In this document: one piece after another, positions 8,264-17,622 of the stretch
How the letters are laid out: each line of letters begins with the position of its first letter
How positions within the stretch are numbered: position 1 is the stretch's first letter
NCBI GenBank assembly: GCA_021158225.1
Contig: JAGGUZ010000028.1
Location: 1-37,610, forward strand
Reading direction: 5' to 3'
Length of the DNA stretch: 37,610 nt
DNA from: a bacterium
Lineage (GTDB): Bacteria > Patescibacteriota > Gracilibacteria > UBA1369 > PNNO01
Notes under the pieces: generated by a model
What the model saw: the letters and a program-made list of their open reading frames with translations, nothing else
What the model was told of the DNA's origin: nothing
The model's database searches: none
Translations under genes and position numbers: made by a program

Positions 8264-10492
8264 TTAAGCCATCTTCTTCACAGAATGTACCCCGTTAACT
8301 GATGAAATATTATTTAATATATCAGAAAATTGAGTAAAATCAGTTATCTCAATTTGAAGTTGCCAATAAATTGCTTCCGAGTTCCTTTTTGCTATATGAA
8401 AATTCATAATCGTAGCCATCTTTTTATTAACTTGTTTTGTAACTTCCCTCATTATTTGCATATTCGGGTCCGTTTCCACAATAAAGGTTACATTAAGAGT
8501 ATCGTCATTAGCACTATCAACCCATTTTGCCGTAATACGTCTATCCAAATCACTCATTTTATAAATCGGACATTCTTTTTTATGAATGCTAATCGCTTTC
8601 CCGCGAGTAATAAATGCTGATATTGGTTGACCGAAAGACGGCTTACAGCACTTTGCAATTCTTACCGGCAATCCTTTTTCTCCACCAACAACAATATATT
8701 TCCCAAGATCACTTTCTTTTTCAATTCTAATTTTCGTTTTTTTAACAGATTCCTTGCGAACGGAACCAAAAATTTCTTCCGGAGTATATATTTTTTTAAT
8801 AATTGAAGATGCCAAAACAGATCCGCTTCCAACTTGCTTTACTATTTCCTCGCGTTTTTTAAACGAATTAACCTCTCCGTTAAAATTTTTAAGTATAGTA
8901 AGCTTTGGATCGAGCTTGGGTTTTCCTATTTGCTCAAGTTTTTTATTAAGAAGTGCTTTCCCCTCTTTGAAATTTCTATCTTGATCAAAACTTCTAAAAA
9001 AAGTTTTTATTTTTCCGCGAGCTCCACTTGTCTTTGCAAACGATAACCATTCAAGTTTTGGAGAACTATTTGGATACGTCATAATCTCAACAATCTCTCC
9101 GTTTTGAAGCTCATAATTAAGAGGAACAACACTCCCGTTAACTTTAGCCAAAGTGCACCTGTTTCCAACATCACTATGAACCGAATAAGCAAAATCTATC
9201 GGCGTTGACCCCTGTGGCAAATCTTTAACTTCTCCTTGAGGAGTAAATACAAAAATCCTGTCCTGAAACAAATCAACTTTAAGATCTTTCATAGTCTCTT
9301 CATTCGTTTCCCCCTCAAGATGCATACTTAATTTTGCGAGACTTTGAATCCAATCCAACTGGGCACGTTGTTTGCTCACCAAGTCTTGTTCGTTTTTAAC
9401 TTTTGTAGAACTGCCTTTTGATTCCTTGTAAAGCCAATGTGCGGCTATTCCATATTCAGCTTCTTCATGCATTTTTTCAGTTCTGATTTGTATTTCAACA
9501 GGCTCTTTATGTGAATGCGGAGCAAGCCCGATAATTGTTGTATGCAAACTTCTATATCCATTTGGTTTTGGGAAACCTACATAATCTTTAAATCTCCCCG
9601 GAAGAGGTTTCCATTGATTATGAAAATATCCGATTAGTTCATAAAGATCACCGACCTTTTCTTCTCCATTATCATTATACTTTGTCGGCAAAATAATTCT
9701 TATCGCAAAAATATCATGAATATCATCAATAGAACTTCGCCCTTTCTTCTTAAGTTTTTTATATATGCTGTAAGTATTTTTATATCTTCCGGCAACAGAA
9801 GCCTCAATTTTTTTACTCTTTAAAAAATCATCAACAGCTTTTTTAATATCTTCAATCGCATTCTTTTTTTTCTTTCCAAGAACTTTTAACTGTGCCTGTA
9901 TATTTCTATACTCAATCTCATTTAAATATCTAAAACAAAGATCCTCAAGCATGGATCTAAGACTATAAACACCAAGTCTGGAAGATAAAGGAACATAGAT
10001 ATCCAGTGTTTCACGAGCCATTTCTTTTTGAAAATCTTTATCCAATTTTTCCAATGTCTGCAGATTATTAAGACGATCGGAAAGCTTAATTAAAACAACA
10101 CGTAAATCTTTTGCCATCACAAGAGCCATTTTACGTAAAGTTTCCATCTCCCCAGCATTACCGCTGGTATTAATAGTCCCCATTTTTTCATAAGCAGATA
10201 CGAGCACAGCAACTTCCTTCCCAAATTCAGATTCAATTCTCTTATAATGCTTATTTGAATATTCAGGTACCTCATGAAGAATAGCGGCAATTAACGTCTC
10301 TTCATCAACTTTTAAAGTAGTAAGAATTTTAGCTGTTTCAATCGTATGCTGAAATACGCTATCACCGGAAATTCTTTCTTGCCCATCGTAAACTTTCTCG
10401 GCAAAATCAAACGCTTTTTTAAGTCGTTCTTCCGATACATTATCTGTATACTGCCTTGTTCTTTTTAAAAGTGAGTTGAATTCTTTATTCAT
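8264..10492 (-). CDS. rsh: RelA/SpoT-family (p)ppGpp synthetase/hydrolase
   Basis: Makes and probably degrades the alarmone (p)ppGpp. The 742 residues are laid out as: HD hydrolase domain (~25-180), synthetase domain (~230-370, GRYKNTYSIYKKLKKKG, FKDYVGFPKPNGYRSLHT and EIQIRTEKMHEEAEYGIAAHW intact), TGS domain (FVFTPQGEVKDLPQGSTPIDFAY), a Cys-containing region (AKCCKPSFGQPISAFITRG) and a C-terminal ACT domain. The synthetase RxKD loop (RFKD) is the bifunctional type. The hydrolase motif is altered: usual HDVxED reads HEVPEY (Asp to Glu at 74, Asp to Tyr at 78), while Arg40, His49, His73, Glu77, Asp139 and Asn143 remain. The track start at 10525 is TTG and overlaps a -10 box, so ATG 10492 is used. 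Confidence 0.93.
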   Translation of the reverse strand: MNKEFNSLLKRTRQYTDNVSEERLKKAFDFAEKVYDGQERISGDSVFQHTIETAKILTTLKVDEETLIAAILHEVPEYSNKHYKRIESEFGKEVAVLVSAYEKMGTINTSGNAGEMETLRKMALVMAKDLRVVLIKLSDRLNNLQTLEKLDKDFQKEMARETLDIYVPLSSRLGVYSLRSMLEDLCFRYLNEIEYRNIQAQLKVLGKKKKNAIEDIKKAVDDFLKSKKIEASVAGRYKNTYSIYKKLKKKGRSSIDDIHDIFAIRIILPTKYNDNGEEKVGDLYELIGYFHNQWKPLPGRFKDYVGFPKPNGYRSLHTTIIGLAPHSHKEPVEIQIRTEKMHEEAEYGIAAHWLYKESKGSSTKVKNEQDLVSKQRAQLDWIQSLAKLSMHLEGETNEETMKDLKVDLFQDRIFVFTPQGEVKDLPQGSTPIDFAYSVHSDVGNRCTLAKVNGSVVPLNYELQNGEIVEIMTYPNSSPKLEWLSFAKTSGARGKIKTFFRSFDQDRNFKEGKALLNKKLEQIGKPKLDPKLTILKNFNGEVNSFKKREEIVKQVGSGSVLASSIIKKIYTPEEIFGSVRKESVKKTKIRIEKESDLGKYIVVGGEKGLPVRIAKCCKPSFGQPISAFITRGKAISIHKKECPIYKMSDLDRRITAKWVDSANDDTLNVTFIVETDPNMQIMREVTKQVNKKMATIMNFHIAKRNSEAIYWQLQIEITDFTQFSDILNNISSVNGVHSVKKMA

Positions 10493-10516
10493 AATTTTAC
10501 AAAAAACTAATCTTAT

Positions 10517-10522
10517 TTTATA
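10517..10522 (-). promoter_or_regulatory. -10 box of rsh
   Basis: TATAAA on the - strand, 24 bp upstream of ATG 10492 with a predicted leader of about 18 nt. The -35 region is poor. It lies over the TTG start given in the ORF track and argues against that start. Confidence 0.35.
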
Positions 10523-10564
10523 CAAATCGTAATAATAAGTATATGGACTTTATTAAAATTGAGA

Positions 10565-12334
10565 TTATTTCTCTTCTTGAATAATCAAATCCAAATCCGA
10601 GCCTTTAATATCAACAACTTGCACACCTTGTATTAAAGCTTTTTTATTAAATTCAATATCTTTTATACGCGCATCCATATTTTTAAGCGCAATATCAAAT
10701 AATTCCGATATCTTATTCAACGCATTATATCCAGCTTTTAAATCAATTTGTCTCTTTGAAGTTTCTATAAACGAGTTTAATAAATTATTCGATTTATTCC
10801 CTTCTAATCGATCGAGCGAGACGAAAAAATCTTTTTCAACCTTGTTTTTTTGAGTTGTCACCTCATTAAATTCAACTTTCAGTTTATCTTTATTCTCATT
10901 AACATCTCTTTGCGTATCAATAGATTCCTGATAGACATCTCTAAGTTCTGTTAGATGAAGATTAAGAGCCTTTCCCCTATCTCTAGAGTTATCAAGTAGC
11001 TGATGTATATCCGTAGAAAAAGCATTTTGAAGTCTTAAAAGCACATCCATATAAGAAGCTATCCTGTCTGTATTTGTGACAGAACCAGTTTTAAGCCCTA
11101 TTAAATAAAGACTTTTGATGGAAGGATTCACACCTTCATATACCCTCCCCGATTCTCCGGATATCAATGCTGTCGCAACTCCTTTTTCAAACTTATCACG
11201 CGAAGTTCCCCCATTTTTTCCCGCTACAAAGGTAGACTCAAGTTCTTTTGTTGTATCTCCTTGAGTTTCGTTATTTTTTGCTACTTCTTCGGTCTTGGTC
11301 TCATCGCCTGAAAATAATCCGGTAATTCCTTCAAATGCCCTTTGAGGCAATTTAAAAAAGAAAAATGTGGAAATAATAACAATAATCAAACATCCTACAA
11401 GCACATAACGAGTAATAATTTGGATTACTTCCTTTCTTTCAAGTTCATCCTCAGACAAAGTTGCAGGCGGAATTACATCCCCATTTTCTGAATCTTTCTG
11501 ATTTGACTTATCCTCTCCGGTGTTATCGCTATCCGTAGCATTAACTCCAACCACAGTAGCCGGAGCTACTTCCGATGGTACATCTTGATTAGATTCCGGT
11601 TTTATTTTTTGTTCAGTCTCTTTATGGTCTTTTTTTATAGACTCTTTTAATTGATTCCAAGTAGCGGATGTCTCGACTGGAGCTTGAACCTTATCACCAG
11701 TGGAGAGGTCTTCATCCTCGGTCTCAAGCGTTTCTTCTTCTAAATCTGGATTTTTCTCTTCAATTACTGGCGTTTCTTCTTCTAAATCTGGTTTTTCTTC
11801 TTCAATCTCAAGCGTTTTTTCTTCTAAATCTGGTTTTTCTTCTTCGGTCTCAAGCGTTTCTTCTTCTAAATCTGGATTTTTCTCTTCGATCGCTGGCGTT
11901 TCATTCTCTTCAATCTTGGATAAATTAAATCCTCCTTCATCATTTATAGATTCCGGCTTATAACCAGCTTGTTCAATAAGATTAGCATTAACATCTTTAT
12001 TTAGATCTTCAATTTCCAGTTCCGGAGTTTCCCCAATCTCAGTTTTGTTGTCTACAGAATTATTTACCTTTGGAGTTCCCAAAGTAAATTTTTTCTCCGA
12101 TTTATGAGAATTATGATTTCTTTTCTTCGGCCTGTGCCTGGTACGATTCTTATTATTATCGCTTTTTGGTACTTTAACCGAAACATCTTCGATTTTTTTC
12201 GAATTAGACCTCTTTTTTGGTCTATATCTCTTCTTTTTTTTTACCCCAGAAACACTACCCGTATTTTGAGTATTATTGTTTTTCTTTACGGGTTGCGATT
12301 TTATATCAACCTTTTTGTTCTCTTCATCTGCCAT
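10565..12334 (-). CDS. Single-pass membrane protein with acidic tandem repeats and extracytoplasmic helical domain
   Basis: 589 residues, no named family recognised. Order: a Lys/Arg/Asn-rich N-terminus (KKKKRYRPKKRSNSKK, RTRHRPKKRNHNSHK) that could bind nucleic acid or polyanion; an acidic stretch at about 145-210 made of 14-residue repeats of the type ETLETEEEKPDLEE; a Ser/Asp-rich linker; one membrane helix at about 308-330 (YVLVGCLIIVIISTFFFFKL); then a ~250-residue outside domain rich in helices (ESIDTQRDVNENKDKLKVEF). The basic N-terminus before a single helix suggests an N-in, C-out type II topology. It lies 72 bp upstream of rsh and has its own extended -10 promoter. Function unknown; a cytoplasm-to-envelope tether is an inference. 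Confidence 0.7.
   Translation of the reverse strand: MADEENKKVDIKSQPVKKNNNTQNTGSVSGVKKKKRYRPKKRSNSKKIEDVSVKVPKSDNNKNRTRHRPKKRNHNSHKSEKKFTLGTPKVNNSVDNKTEIGETPELEIEDLNKDVNANLIEQAGYKPESINDEGGFNLSKIEENETPAIEEKNPDLEEETLETEEEKPDLEEKTLEIEEEKPDLEEETPVIEEKNPDLEEETLETEDEDLSTGDKVQAPVETSATWNQLKESIKKDHKETEQKIKPESNQDVPSEVAPATVVGVNATDSDNTGEDKSNQKDSENGDVIPPATLSEDELERKEVIQIITRYVLVGCLIIVIISTFFFFKLPQRAFEGITGLFSGDETKTEEVAKNNETQGDTTKELESTFVAGKNGGTSRDKFEKGVATALISGESGRVYEGVNPSIKSLYLIGLKTGSVTNTDRIASYMDVLLRLQNAFSTDIHQLLDNSRDRGKALNLHLTELRDVYQESIDTQRDVNENKDKLKVEFNEVTTQKNKVEKDFFVSLDRLEGNKSNNLLNSFIETSKRQIDLKAGYNALNKISELFDIALKNMDARIKDIEFNKKALIQGVQVVDIKGSDLDLIIQEEK
11709..11912. repeat. 42-bp tandem repeat, about 4.5 copies, in coding sequence
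   Basis: Copies begin at 11720, 11762, 11804, 11846 and 11888 (last one partial), exactly 42 bp apart, each carrying a (c)aagcgttt or ctggcgttt start and a cttctaaatctgg core. They encode 14-residue acidic units, so copy number can change without breaking the frame. Two alternating sub-types (IEEKNPDLEE and TEEEKPDLEE) suggest duplication of a two-unit block. The + strand ORFs over this region are only mirror images of the repeat. Confidence 0.95.
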
Positions 12335-12362
12335 TTTCTTCTATATATTTAGTTTTCTGTTA

Positions 12363-12391
12363 ATTATAACACAAAATCCGCCTTTTTTAAA
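12363..12391 (-). promoter_or_regulatory. Promoter of the repeat-containing membrane protein
   Basis: On the - strand: TTTAAA (12386-12391), a 17-bp spacer and TATAAT (12363-12368) preceded by TG as an extended -10 (TGTTATAAT). The -10 block matches the promoter at 25924-25941 in 17 of 18 bases. The predicted leader is about 22 nt. Confidence 0.7.
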
Positions 12392-12431
12392 GCTATGTTA
12401 AGCCTAAAAGTAGCGGATTCTGATTAATTAA

Positions 12432-13133
12432 TTAAAACTTAGAAAGAGCTTTAAGCGCATCATTTAAATTGTTAATTTCCGGACTTTGCGCATAACCGGC
12501 TCCAATTCCGAAATATTGTAAAATACCGAATATAATTGCTAATACAATCCCAACAATAATTATTGTAAGAATTGTATTTGTCGGATTTAATTTTTTAATC
12601 ACGGAAATAATTTTATATGTAACAACAATCATCCAAACTCCAAGAACAAGCCCAAGAAGAGAATATAAACCCGGAGCAACAGCAATTAATATAAAAGGAA
12701 TCATTAAAACATATGCATACCCCATAACTCTGAACAATTCTCCAAAACTTCCTTTTCCTTTAAAGAATTGTGAACCGACAAAATCAATTGCGAAAATAGC
12801 AACAAAAGCAGTTATAAGAGAAACAATCATACTAACAAGAAGATATCCTACAGACATTCTCCACCCTGCCGGAAACATAAAATATGTACCAAGAGACATA
12901 GAAACTACCCCTGCAGCAATAAATAAGAATGCCGCACTTGCAGTCGTTTTTCTTATTGAAATATCATGTATTTTCTTTTCATTCAATTTTAATATTTCAA
13001 TTGAATTCATGAATTCTTTTTTTAAATCGAATTTCCCTGGATGTCCTATTTCCTTAAAAGTTTCACCGGCTCCATCCAGATGTTTTTTGAATTCATCTTG
13101 CATATCATGATCATGTTTGTGGTGTTCATTCAT
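12432..13133 (-). CDS. YIP1-family multi-spanning membrane protein
   Basis: 233 residues. A His/Asp-rich cytoplasmic head (MNEHHKHDHDMQDEF) and an amphipathic region are followed by five predicted membrane segments between about residues 68 and 215. The family hallmark is the FKGKGSFGELFRVMGYAYVLMIPF segment between TM2 and TM3. YIP1 proteins in bacteria are uncharacterised membrane proteins, so no reaction is claimed. The His cluster at the N-terminus could bind metal, but this is only a composition remark. It has its own promoter and is divergent from hppA. Confidence 0.78.
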   Translation of the reverse strand: MNEHHKHDHDMQDEFKKHLDGAGETFKEIGHPGKFDLKKEFMNSIEILKLNEKKIHDISIRKTTASAAFLFIAAGVVSMSLGTYFMFPAGWRMSVGYLLVSMIVSLITAFVAIFAIDFVGSQFFKGKGSFGELFRVMGYAYVLMIPFILIAVAPGLYSLLGLVLGVWMIVVTYKIISVIKKLNPTNTILTIIIVGIVLAIIFGILQYFGIGAGYAQSPEINNLNDALKALSKF

Positions 13134-13167
13134 TGTGTGTTGATTTAAAGATTACATTACTTTGAGC

Positions 13168-13196
13168 AGTATAAAGGATTATCTAAAAGAAGTGAA
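13168..13196 (-). promoter_or_regulatory. Promoter of the YIP1-family gene
   Basis: On the - strand TTCACT (13191-13196), a 17-bp spacer and TATACT (13168-13173); predicted leader about 28 nt. Confidence 0.55.
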
Positions 13197-13295
13197 TAAA
13201 ATTTCTCAACAAATTATGAATCCAGGCAAACCCAAAATTGATACTACGCTTCACTTTTACCTTGATTATGAGTAAAATTCATATGGTCTTTAATA

Positions 13296-13301
13296 TATAA
13301 T
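13296..13301 (+). promoter_or_regulatory. -10 box of hppA
   Basis: TATAAT within an alternating TA tract (aatatataatatatattat), 24 bp before the hppA ATG. No good -35 box at the right distance, so the exact start point is uncertain. Confidence 0.4.
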
Positions 13302-13324
13302 ATATATTATTTAACAAAAGTGTC

Positions 13325-15412
13325 ATGAGCCTACCTAGCTTTCTTGATGTGCCTACGATTTCCGTGATTGTATCTTTGATTGCGCTTGTCTATGCCGTTG
13401 GACTTATTGTCAACGTACTATTGCAAGACAGTGGATCACAAAAAATGCGGGACATTGCGAAATCTATTCAAGAAGGAGCCTCAGCTTACTTGAATAGACA
13501 ATATTTTACTGTTTTTCTTTTTGCAATTTCAATTTTCTTGATTCTTGCATACACCATCCCAAAAGGAGACCACAATAATGGCCTGCTTTTAGCGGTTGGA
13601 TTTTTTGTTGGAGCATTATTTTCCGCCCTTGCCGGATATATAGGAATGAATGTTTCCGTTCGAGCAAATGTTAGAACAACTCAAGCATGTTCTAAGAGTC
13701 TTGATAAAGGACTTAAAGTTGCTTTTAAAGGCGGGGCCGTTACAGGACTTTCAGTCGTAGGACTGGCACTTCTAGGTGTTTCCGGTTTTTATATTATTTT
13801 CACTAAAATGATGGGCGTTCCAGCTGGAGAAACTCCAAACCTATTGCTTGGATTTGGTTTTGGGGCCTCCCTCCTTTCTTTATTCGCACGTGTTGGTGGA
13901 GGAATCTTCACTAAAGCAGCCGATGTTGGAGCGGACTTGGTTGGAAAAATAGAAAAAGGAATCCCGGAAGACGATCCTAGAAATCCTGCCGTAATAGCAG
14001 ACAATGTTGGAGATAATGTCGGAGATTGTGCAGGAATGGGAGCAGACCTTTTTGAAACATATGCAGTAACTTTAATCGCAGCAATGATTTTGGCAGCTTC
14101 AACACTTACAAGTACACTTGGTACAAATGCGATAGAATATCCTCTTGCACTTGGTGCAATAGCTGTTTTAGCCTCAATAGTCGGAACATGGTTTGTAAGA
14201 CTTGGAAAAAAGAAGAATATAATGACGGCCCTATATAAAGGGATGATTGTAACCGGACTTTTATCGGCTATCGGTTTTTATTTCGTTACCGACTGGATGA
14301 TAGGAGATATTAATATTTTCTATGCTACGGTCGTCGGCCTTTTTGTTACTTTGTTTATTAATGTAATTACCGAGTATTATACTTCAACAGATTATAAACC
14401 TGTTAAGAAAATTGCTAAATCAGCGGAAACCGGAGCCGGAACGAACATAATTTCCGGACTTGCGGTAGGACTGGAAAGTACATTCCTTCCTGTAATTTTA
14501 ATAGTTACAGCAATTATTATTGCGTACTTTTTTGGAGAAGCATCAATTGCAGAAAATGGGGTTTACGGAATTGCAATTGCAGCAGTAGCAATGCTCTCTA
14601 CAACAGGTCTTGTTATCGCAACAGATTCTTACGGTCCTATTACCGATAATGCTGGAGGCATCGCGGAAATGGCAAACTTGCCAGCAAAAGTAAGAAAAAA
14701 TACGGACAAATTAGATGCCGTTGGAAACACAACAAAAGCCGTTACAAAAGGATATGCAATAAGTAGTGCGGCACTGGCAGCTTTAGTACTTTTCCAAGCT
14801 TATACAGAAGAACTAACAAAAGTTACAGGCGAAAAAATTATATTCTCGTTATCAGATTATAGAGTGTTAATAGGACTGTTCATCGGAGGCCTTCTCCCTT
14901 TTATATTCTCTTCAGCTTTATTGGAATCAGTAGGAAAAGCAGCTCATAAAATTGTAATTGAAGTAAGAAGACAATTTAAAGAGATTAAAGGAATTATGAC
15001 AGGAAAAGCTCAACCAGAATACGGAAAATGTGTTGATATCGTTACAAAAGCCGCACTTAAAGAAATGATCTTTCCGGGTATTCTTGCAGTCTCTACTCCA
15101 ATTTTAGTAGGTGTATTTTTAGGACCTATCGCTCTTGGAGGCCTTCTTGTTGGCGTTATAGTAGTAGGATTTTTAATGGCTATCAGTATGTCTACAGGTG
15201 GTGGAGCATGGGACAACGCTAAAAAATATATTGAAGATGGAAATTTCGGAGGAAAAGGATCTGACGCACACAAAGCTGCCATCGTTGGTGATACTGTTGG
15301 AGACCCGTATAAAGATACTGCTGGCCCCGCACTCAATGCGTTGATAAAAGTTATCAACACTATTTCATTAATTATCGCACCTTTAATTGCAGGATTAATA
15401 ATTTGGGGTTAA
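13325..15412 (+). CDS. hppA: Membrane-bound proton-translocating pyrophosphatase, K+-independent type
   Basis: Hydrolyses pyrophosphate and pumps protons across the cytoplasmic membrane. The 695-residue, ~16-helix protein has the catalytic loop [45 protein letters not shown] and the second site [24 protein letters not shown], both complete. The K+-site motif reads [10 protein letters not shown]: Lys where K+-dependent enzymes have Ala, and Thr three positions later, which defines the K+-independent proton-pumping class (family knowledge). In a reduced genome this can recover energy from PPi made by biosynthesis. ATG 13325 gives the usual short N-terminus before TM1. Good confidence in family; ion specificity is inferred from the motif. 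Confidence 0.96.
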   Translation: MSLPSFLDVPTISVIVSLIALVYAVGLIVNVLLQDSGSQKMRDIAKSIQEGASAYLNRQYFTVFLFAISIFLILAYTIPKGDHNNGLLLAVGFFVGALFSALAGYIGMNVSVRANVRTTQACSKSLDKGLKVAFKGGAVTGLSVVGLALLGVSGFYIIFTKMMGVPAGETPNLLLGFGFGASLLSLFARVGGGIFTKAADVGADLVGKIEKGIPEDDPRNPAVIADNVGDNVGDCAGMGADLFETYAVTLIAAMILAASTLTSTLGTNAIEYPLALGAIAVLASIVGTWFVRLGKKKNIMTALYKGMIVTGLLSAIGFYFVTDWMIGDINIFYATVVGLFVTLFINVITEYYTSTDYKPVKKIAKSAETGAGTNIISGLAVGLESTFLPVILIVTAIIIAYFFGEASIAENGVYGIAIAAVAMLSTTGLVIATDSYGPITDNAGGIAEMANLPAKVRKNTDKLDAVGNTTKAVTKGYAISSAALAALVLFQAYTEELTKVTGEKIIFSLSDYRVLIGLFIGGLLPFIFSSALLESVGKAAHKIVIEVRRQFKEIKGIMTGKAQPEYGKCVDIVTKAALKEMIFPGILAVSTPILVGVFLGPIALGGLLVGVIVVGFLMAISMSTGGGAWDNAKKYIEDGNFGGKGSDAHKAAIVGDTVGDPYKDTAGPALNALIKVINTISLIIAPLIAGLIIWG

Positions 15413-15449
15413 GATAGTCCCTAAAAATTAATCATCCCAACTTCCCATT

Positions 15450-15758
15450 ATGACAAACACAGATACAGAAACTACACATACACAAGCTAAATTAAATGCT
15501 ATTGAGGATGGACTTGCGCAGTTCATCCTTAATAGTGATTTTTCTAGAAACACAAAAGATTCTTCAGACTCTCTCGACGAAAACACTTTCTTCTGGCCGG
15601 TAGCAAAACTCCCTGAAGGAATAGAACTTGGCGACACAGTTAACATCTCCCTCGAACTTACGAACAAAGAGGAGCGCATAATTGAACTCCAAAAGAAGAA
15701 ACAACAAGAACTTAAATATGACGAAATGAGAAAACTCTTAGAAGAGCTTGTAAATTAA
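15450..15758 (+). CDS. Small hypothetical protein with DUF3006-like beta segment
   Basis: 102 residues, not firmly recognised. A Thr-rich N-terminus is followed by FFWPVAKLPEGIELGDTVNISLELT, a small beta motif (W-P-x-x-x-LPEGI-x-x-GD-x-V) that recalls DUF3006-type domains, then a charged helix (KEERIIELQKKKQQELKYDEMRKLLEELVN) likely to form a coiled coil. It lies 37 bp after hppA with no terminator between, so it is probably co-transcribed, and it converges on the DUF3048 gene with an 8-bp gap. The - strand ORF over it (15428-15679) is a shadow. Confidence 0.6.
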   Translation: MTNTDTETTHTQAKLNAIEDGLAQFILNSDFSRNTKDSSDSLDENTFFWPVAKLPEGIELGDTVNISLELTNKEERIIELQKKKQQELKYDEMRKLLEELVN

Positions 15759-15766
15759 ACAAACTC

Positions 15767-16849
15767 TTATTCCCACTGAAGTCCTCCTTGATTATTTATA
15801 ACGGAAATCCATGTTTTCCCCGGAGCAAATGTAAACTCCTTGCCGTTTCCATCGTAAAATTTATATTTATCAAGAGCGGTCATTTTTTTCCATACACCCG
15901 TAAAGACCTTTCCATTTCTAAACAAATACATATCCCCTTGTCCTTCCGTCTTCATATAAAGCCTTCCTGCCTCATCCGTAGGATAATAATTAGTCACAAG
16001 AATAACCACATTTGAAGCTGTAATTTGTTTCTCGCTTCCATGATCTATATAAGGATTCCCAGCCTGAAACCTTTTATAAACTTCATCCGTAACATCGTAG
16101 TCATATCTAACAAAATAACTGGGGAACGGATAATAAATATGAATCGTAGAAGCATTCTGATCTTCCACAGAAGGATCTTCATCTTCTTCTACAGATCCAA
16201 ACGATAAAAACGGCTCTTTTAACGGTTTATCCCATCCTCTATCTGCAATAAGTTCTCTAAGTTCCTTAACATTTGTAAAAAGATTATGAGGAGCAAAATA
16301 AACATAATCACGAGTAAAATATTTAAGTCCCCCTTCAAGAGCAAGTCCATCCAAATCAAAAACATTTCCACTATTATAAATAGCACTTAATCCCATTTGA
16401 CTTCCTCCTGCATGAGCAAGCGCACTACTAAACTGCTCAGCCCACTTTACAAAATAAGGGCGTGCCGACCTTACCGGACCAACTCGATCCGGACTCTGAT
16501 AAGGGAAGAAGGCAATAAATCGCGTAATTCCACCCTCTACTTCGGTTTCAAAAACCAAACTCGCCTGTTCCAAACCAGCCATTTGTCTTCTTGAATCAGT
16601 GTGATTTTCAACAATAACAGCTATCATCCTTTCTTCATCAACATCAATTGGCAAATCATCGATTAAAGAAAGGTGTTCTTCTGGTTCTTCTTTTGGTTTT
16701 TCGTCAATCGTTTTTTGTTGCTCTTCCGGAGGGATTTCCTTAGATGGAGCCGGCAAGGCAAAAACAGCCGTCCACACAATTATTATTACAAGTAAGAATG
16801 TAATTGCAATACCACCTATAATAAGGTATGAACGTTTCCTTTTATCCAT
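15767..16849 (-). CDS. DUF3048 (YerB-like) membrane-anchored protein
   Basis: 360 residues. An N-terminal anchor (YLIIGGIAITFLLVIIIVWTAVFALPAP) has no lipobox Cys, so it is a membrane anchor rather than a lipoprotein. After an acidic Pro/Glu linker comes the DUF3048 domain: MIAVIVENHTDSRRQMAGLEQASLVFETEVEGGITRFIAFF and DRVGPVRSARPYFVKWA are its signature stretches. The C-terminal DUF3048_C part contains VVILVTNYYPTDEAGR and ends in a Trp-rich strand. Function of the family is not established; extracytoplasmic location is clear. Its start lies 10 bp after the rplY stop, so it is probably the second gene of an rplY operon. Confidence 0.88.
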   Translation of the reverse strand: MDKRKRSYLIIGGIAITFLLVIIIVWTAVFALPAPSKEIPPEEQQKTIDEKPKEEPEEHLSLIDDLPIDVDEERMIAVIVENHTDSRRQMAGLEQASLVFETEVEGGITRFIAFFPYQSPDRVGPVRSARPYFVKWAEQFSSALAHAGGSQMGLSAIYNSGNVFDLDGLALEGGLKYFTRDYVYFAPHNLFTNVKELRELIADRGWDKPLKEPFLSFGSVEEDEDPSVEDQNASTIHIYYPFPSYFVRYDYDVTDEVYKRFQAGNPYIDHGSEKQITASNVVILVTNYYPTDEAGRLYMKTEGQGDMYLFRNGKVFTGVWKKMTALDKYKFYDGNGKEFTFAPGKTWISVINNQGGLQWE

Positions 16850-16859
16850 AAGAATTGAT

Positions 16860-17528
16860 TTAGCTTTCAGCTTTTTCTCCTCCTTCTTCTTTCTTCTCTT
16901 CAGCCTTTGCTTCCTCTCCTTTTTCTCCTTCTACAGGGGCTTCAGTTTCTTCTGCAACAACTTCTTCTTCCTCGGCTCTTGGAGCCGCAACAGAAGCAAC
17001 TGTTAATTCAAGATCATCAACAGCTTCAACTCCTTCCGGAAACTTAAGATCACTGATATGAAGAACTGTATGAAAATCTTCCAATGAACTGATATCAAAT
17101 TCAATATGTTTCGGAATATTTTTTGCGATACATTTAACCATTACCATTTCTCTACTCTGCATAAAAGTTCCTCCAAACTCCCTTACCGCCTTAGATTCCC
17201 CTGTAGCAATTAATGGAACCTCTGTAGTAACTTCTTTGTTAAGATCTACAAATTTAAAATCGATATGAGTAAATTTATCAGTTACAGGATCGCGTTGCAA
17301 CTCGTGTATAAGCACATTAACCTTATCTTTCCCATCAATATCAAGTTCAAGAACTGTATTCCCTCCACCTTTCTCAAAGATTCTTCTAAATGTTTGATAA
17401 TCTACGGAGAGATTTTTATTTTCTTGTTTCAAGCCGTAAAAGATTCCGGGAATCATCCCTTCGTTTCTTATTTCTTTTGCAGAGATGTCGATAGGCCGAG
17501 ATTTAACTTCAAGTGTTATGGTATCCAT
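16860..17528 (-). CDS. rplY: Large-subunit ribosomal protein bL25 (CTC form)
   Basis: Binds 5S rRNA in the large subunit. 222 residues in the long (CTC/TL5) form: the L25 barrel at 1-95 (ITLEVKSR, GMIPGIFYGLKQENKNLSV, VLIHELQRDPVTDKFTHIDF), the CTC beta domain at about 96-185 (VPLIATGESKAVREFGGTFMQ) and a Glu/Ala tail of ~40 residues (EEEEVVAEETEAPVEGEKGEE). The acidic tail is common in CTC-type proteins and likely disordered. A TATAAT box 12 bases upstream predicts a very short leader of about 5 nt. Confidence 0.95.
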   Translation of the reverse strand: MDTITLEVKSRPIDISAKEIRNEGMIPGIFYGLKQENKNLSVDYQTFRRIFEKGGGNTVLELDIDGKDKVNVLIHELQRDPVTDKFTHIDFKFVDLNKEVTTEVPLIATGESKAVREFGGTFMQSREMVMVKCIAKNIPKHIEFDISSLEDFHTVLHISDLKFPEGVEAVDDLELTVASVAAPRAEEEEVVAEETEAPVEGEKGEEAKAEEKKEEGGEKAES

Positions 17529-17539
17529 GAAAAATTATT

Positions 17540-17569
17540 ATTATATTTTGCGTAAAAACAGCGTGAGAA
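17540..17569 (-). promoter_or_regulatory. Promoter of rplY
   Basis: On the - strand TTCTCA (17564-17569), an 18-bp spacer and TATAAT (17540-17545). The transcript would start about 5 nt before the ATG. Confidence 0.5.
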
Positions 17570-17600
17570 GTTTATCTAAAAAAGCATTAAAGTGCAAGTA

Positions 17601-17622
17601 AAAGTACAAATTCTTGTACTTT
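17601..17622. promoter_or_regulatory. Perfect 9-bp inverted repeat in the rplY-ybaB intergenic region
   Basis: aaagtacaa-attc-ttgtacttt is a perfect inverted repeat. Its right arm contains the proposed -35 of ybaB (TTGTAC, 17614-17619; TATCAT at 17637-17642, 17-bp spacer). This position is typical of a repressor site. A hairpin with T-run use is less likely because neither neighbouring gene ends here. Confidence 0.5.

Noticed and set aside
11709-11912. CRISPR-like array
   Set aside because: Units are contiguous without unique spacers, in frame inside a coding gene, and no cas genes are present.
11668-11963. Two + strand ORFs rich in Ser/Leu/Phe over the repeat
   Set aside because: They are antisense readings of the 42-bp coding repeat and only look protein-like because the repeat length is a multiple of three.
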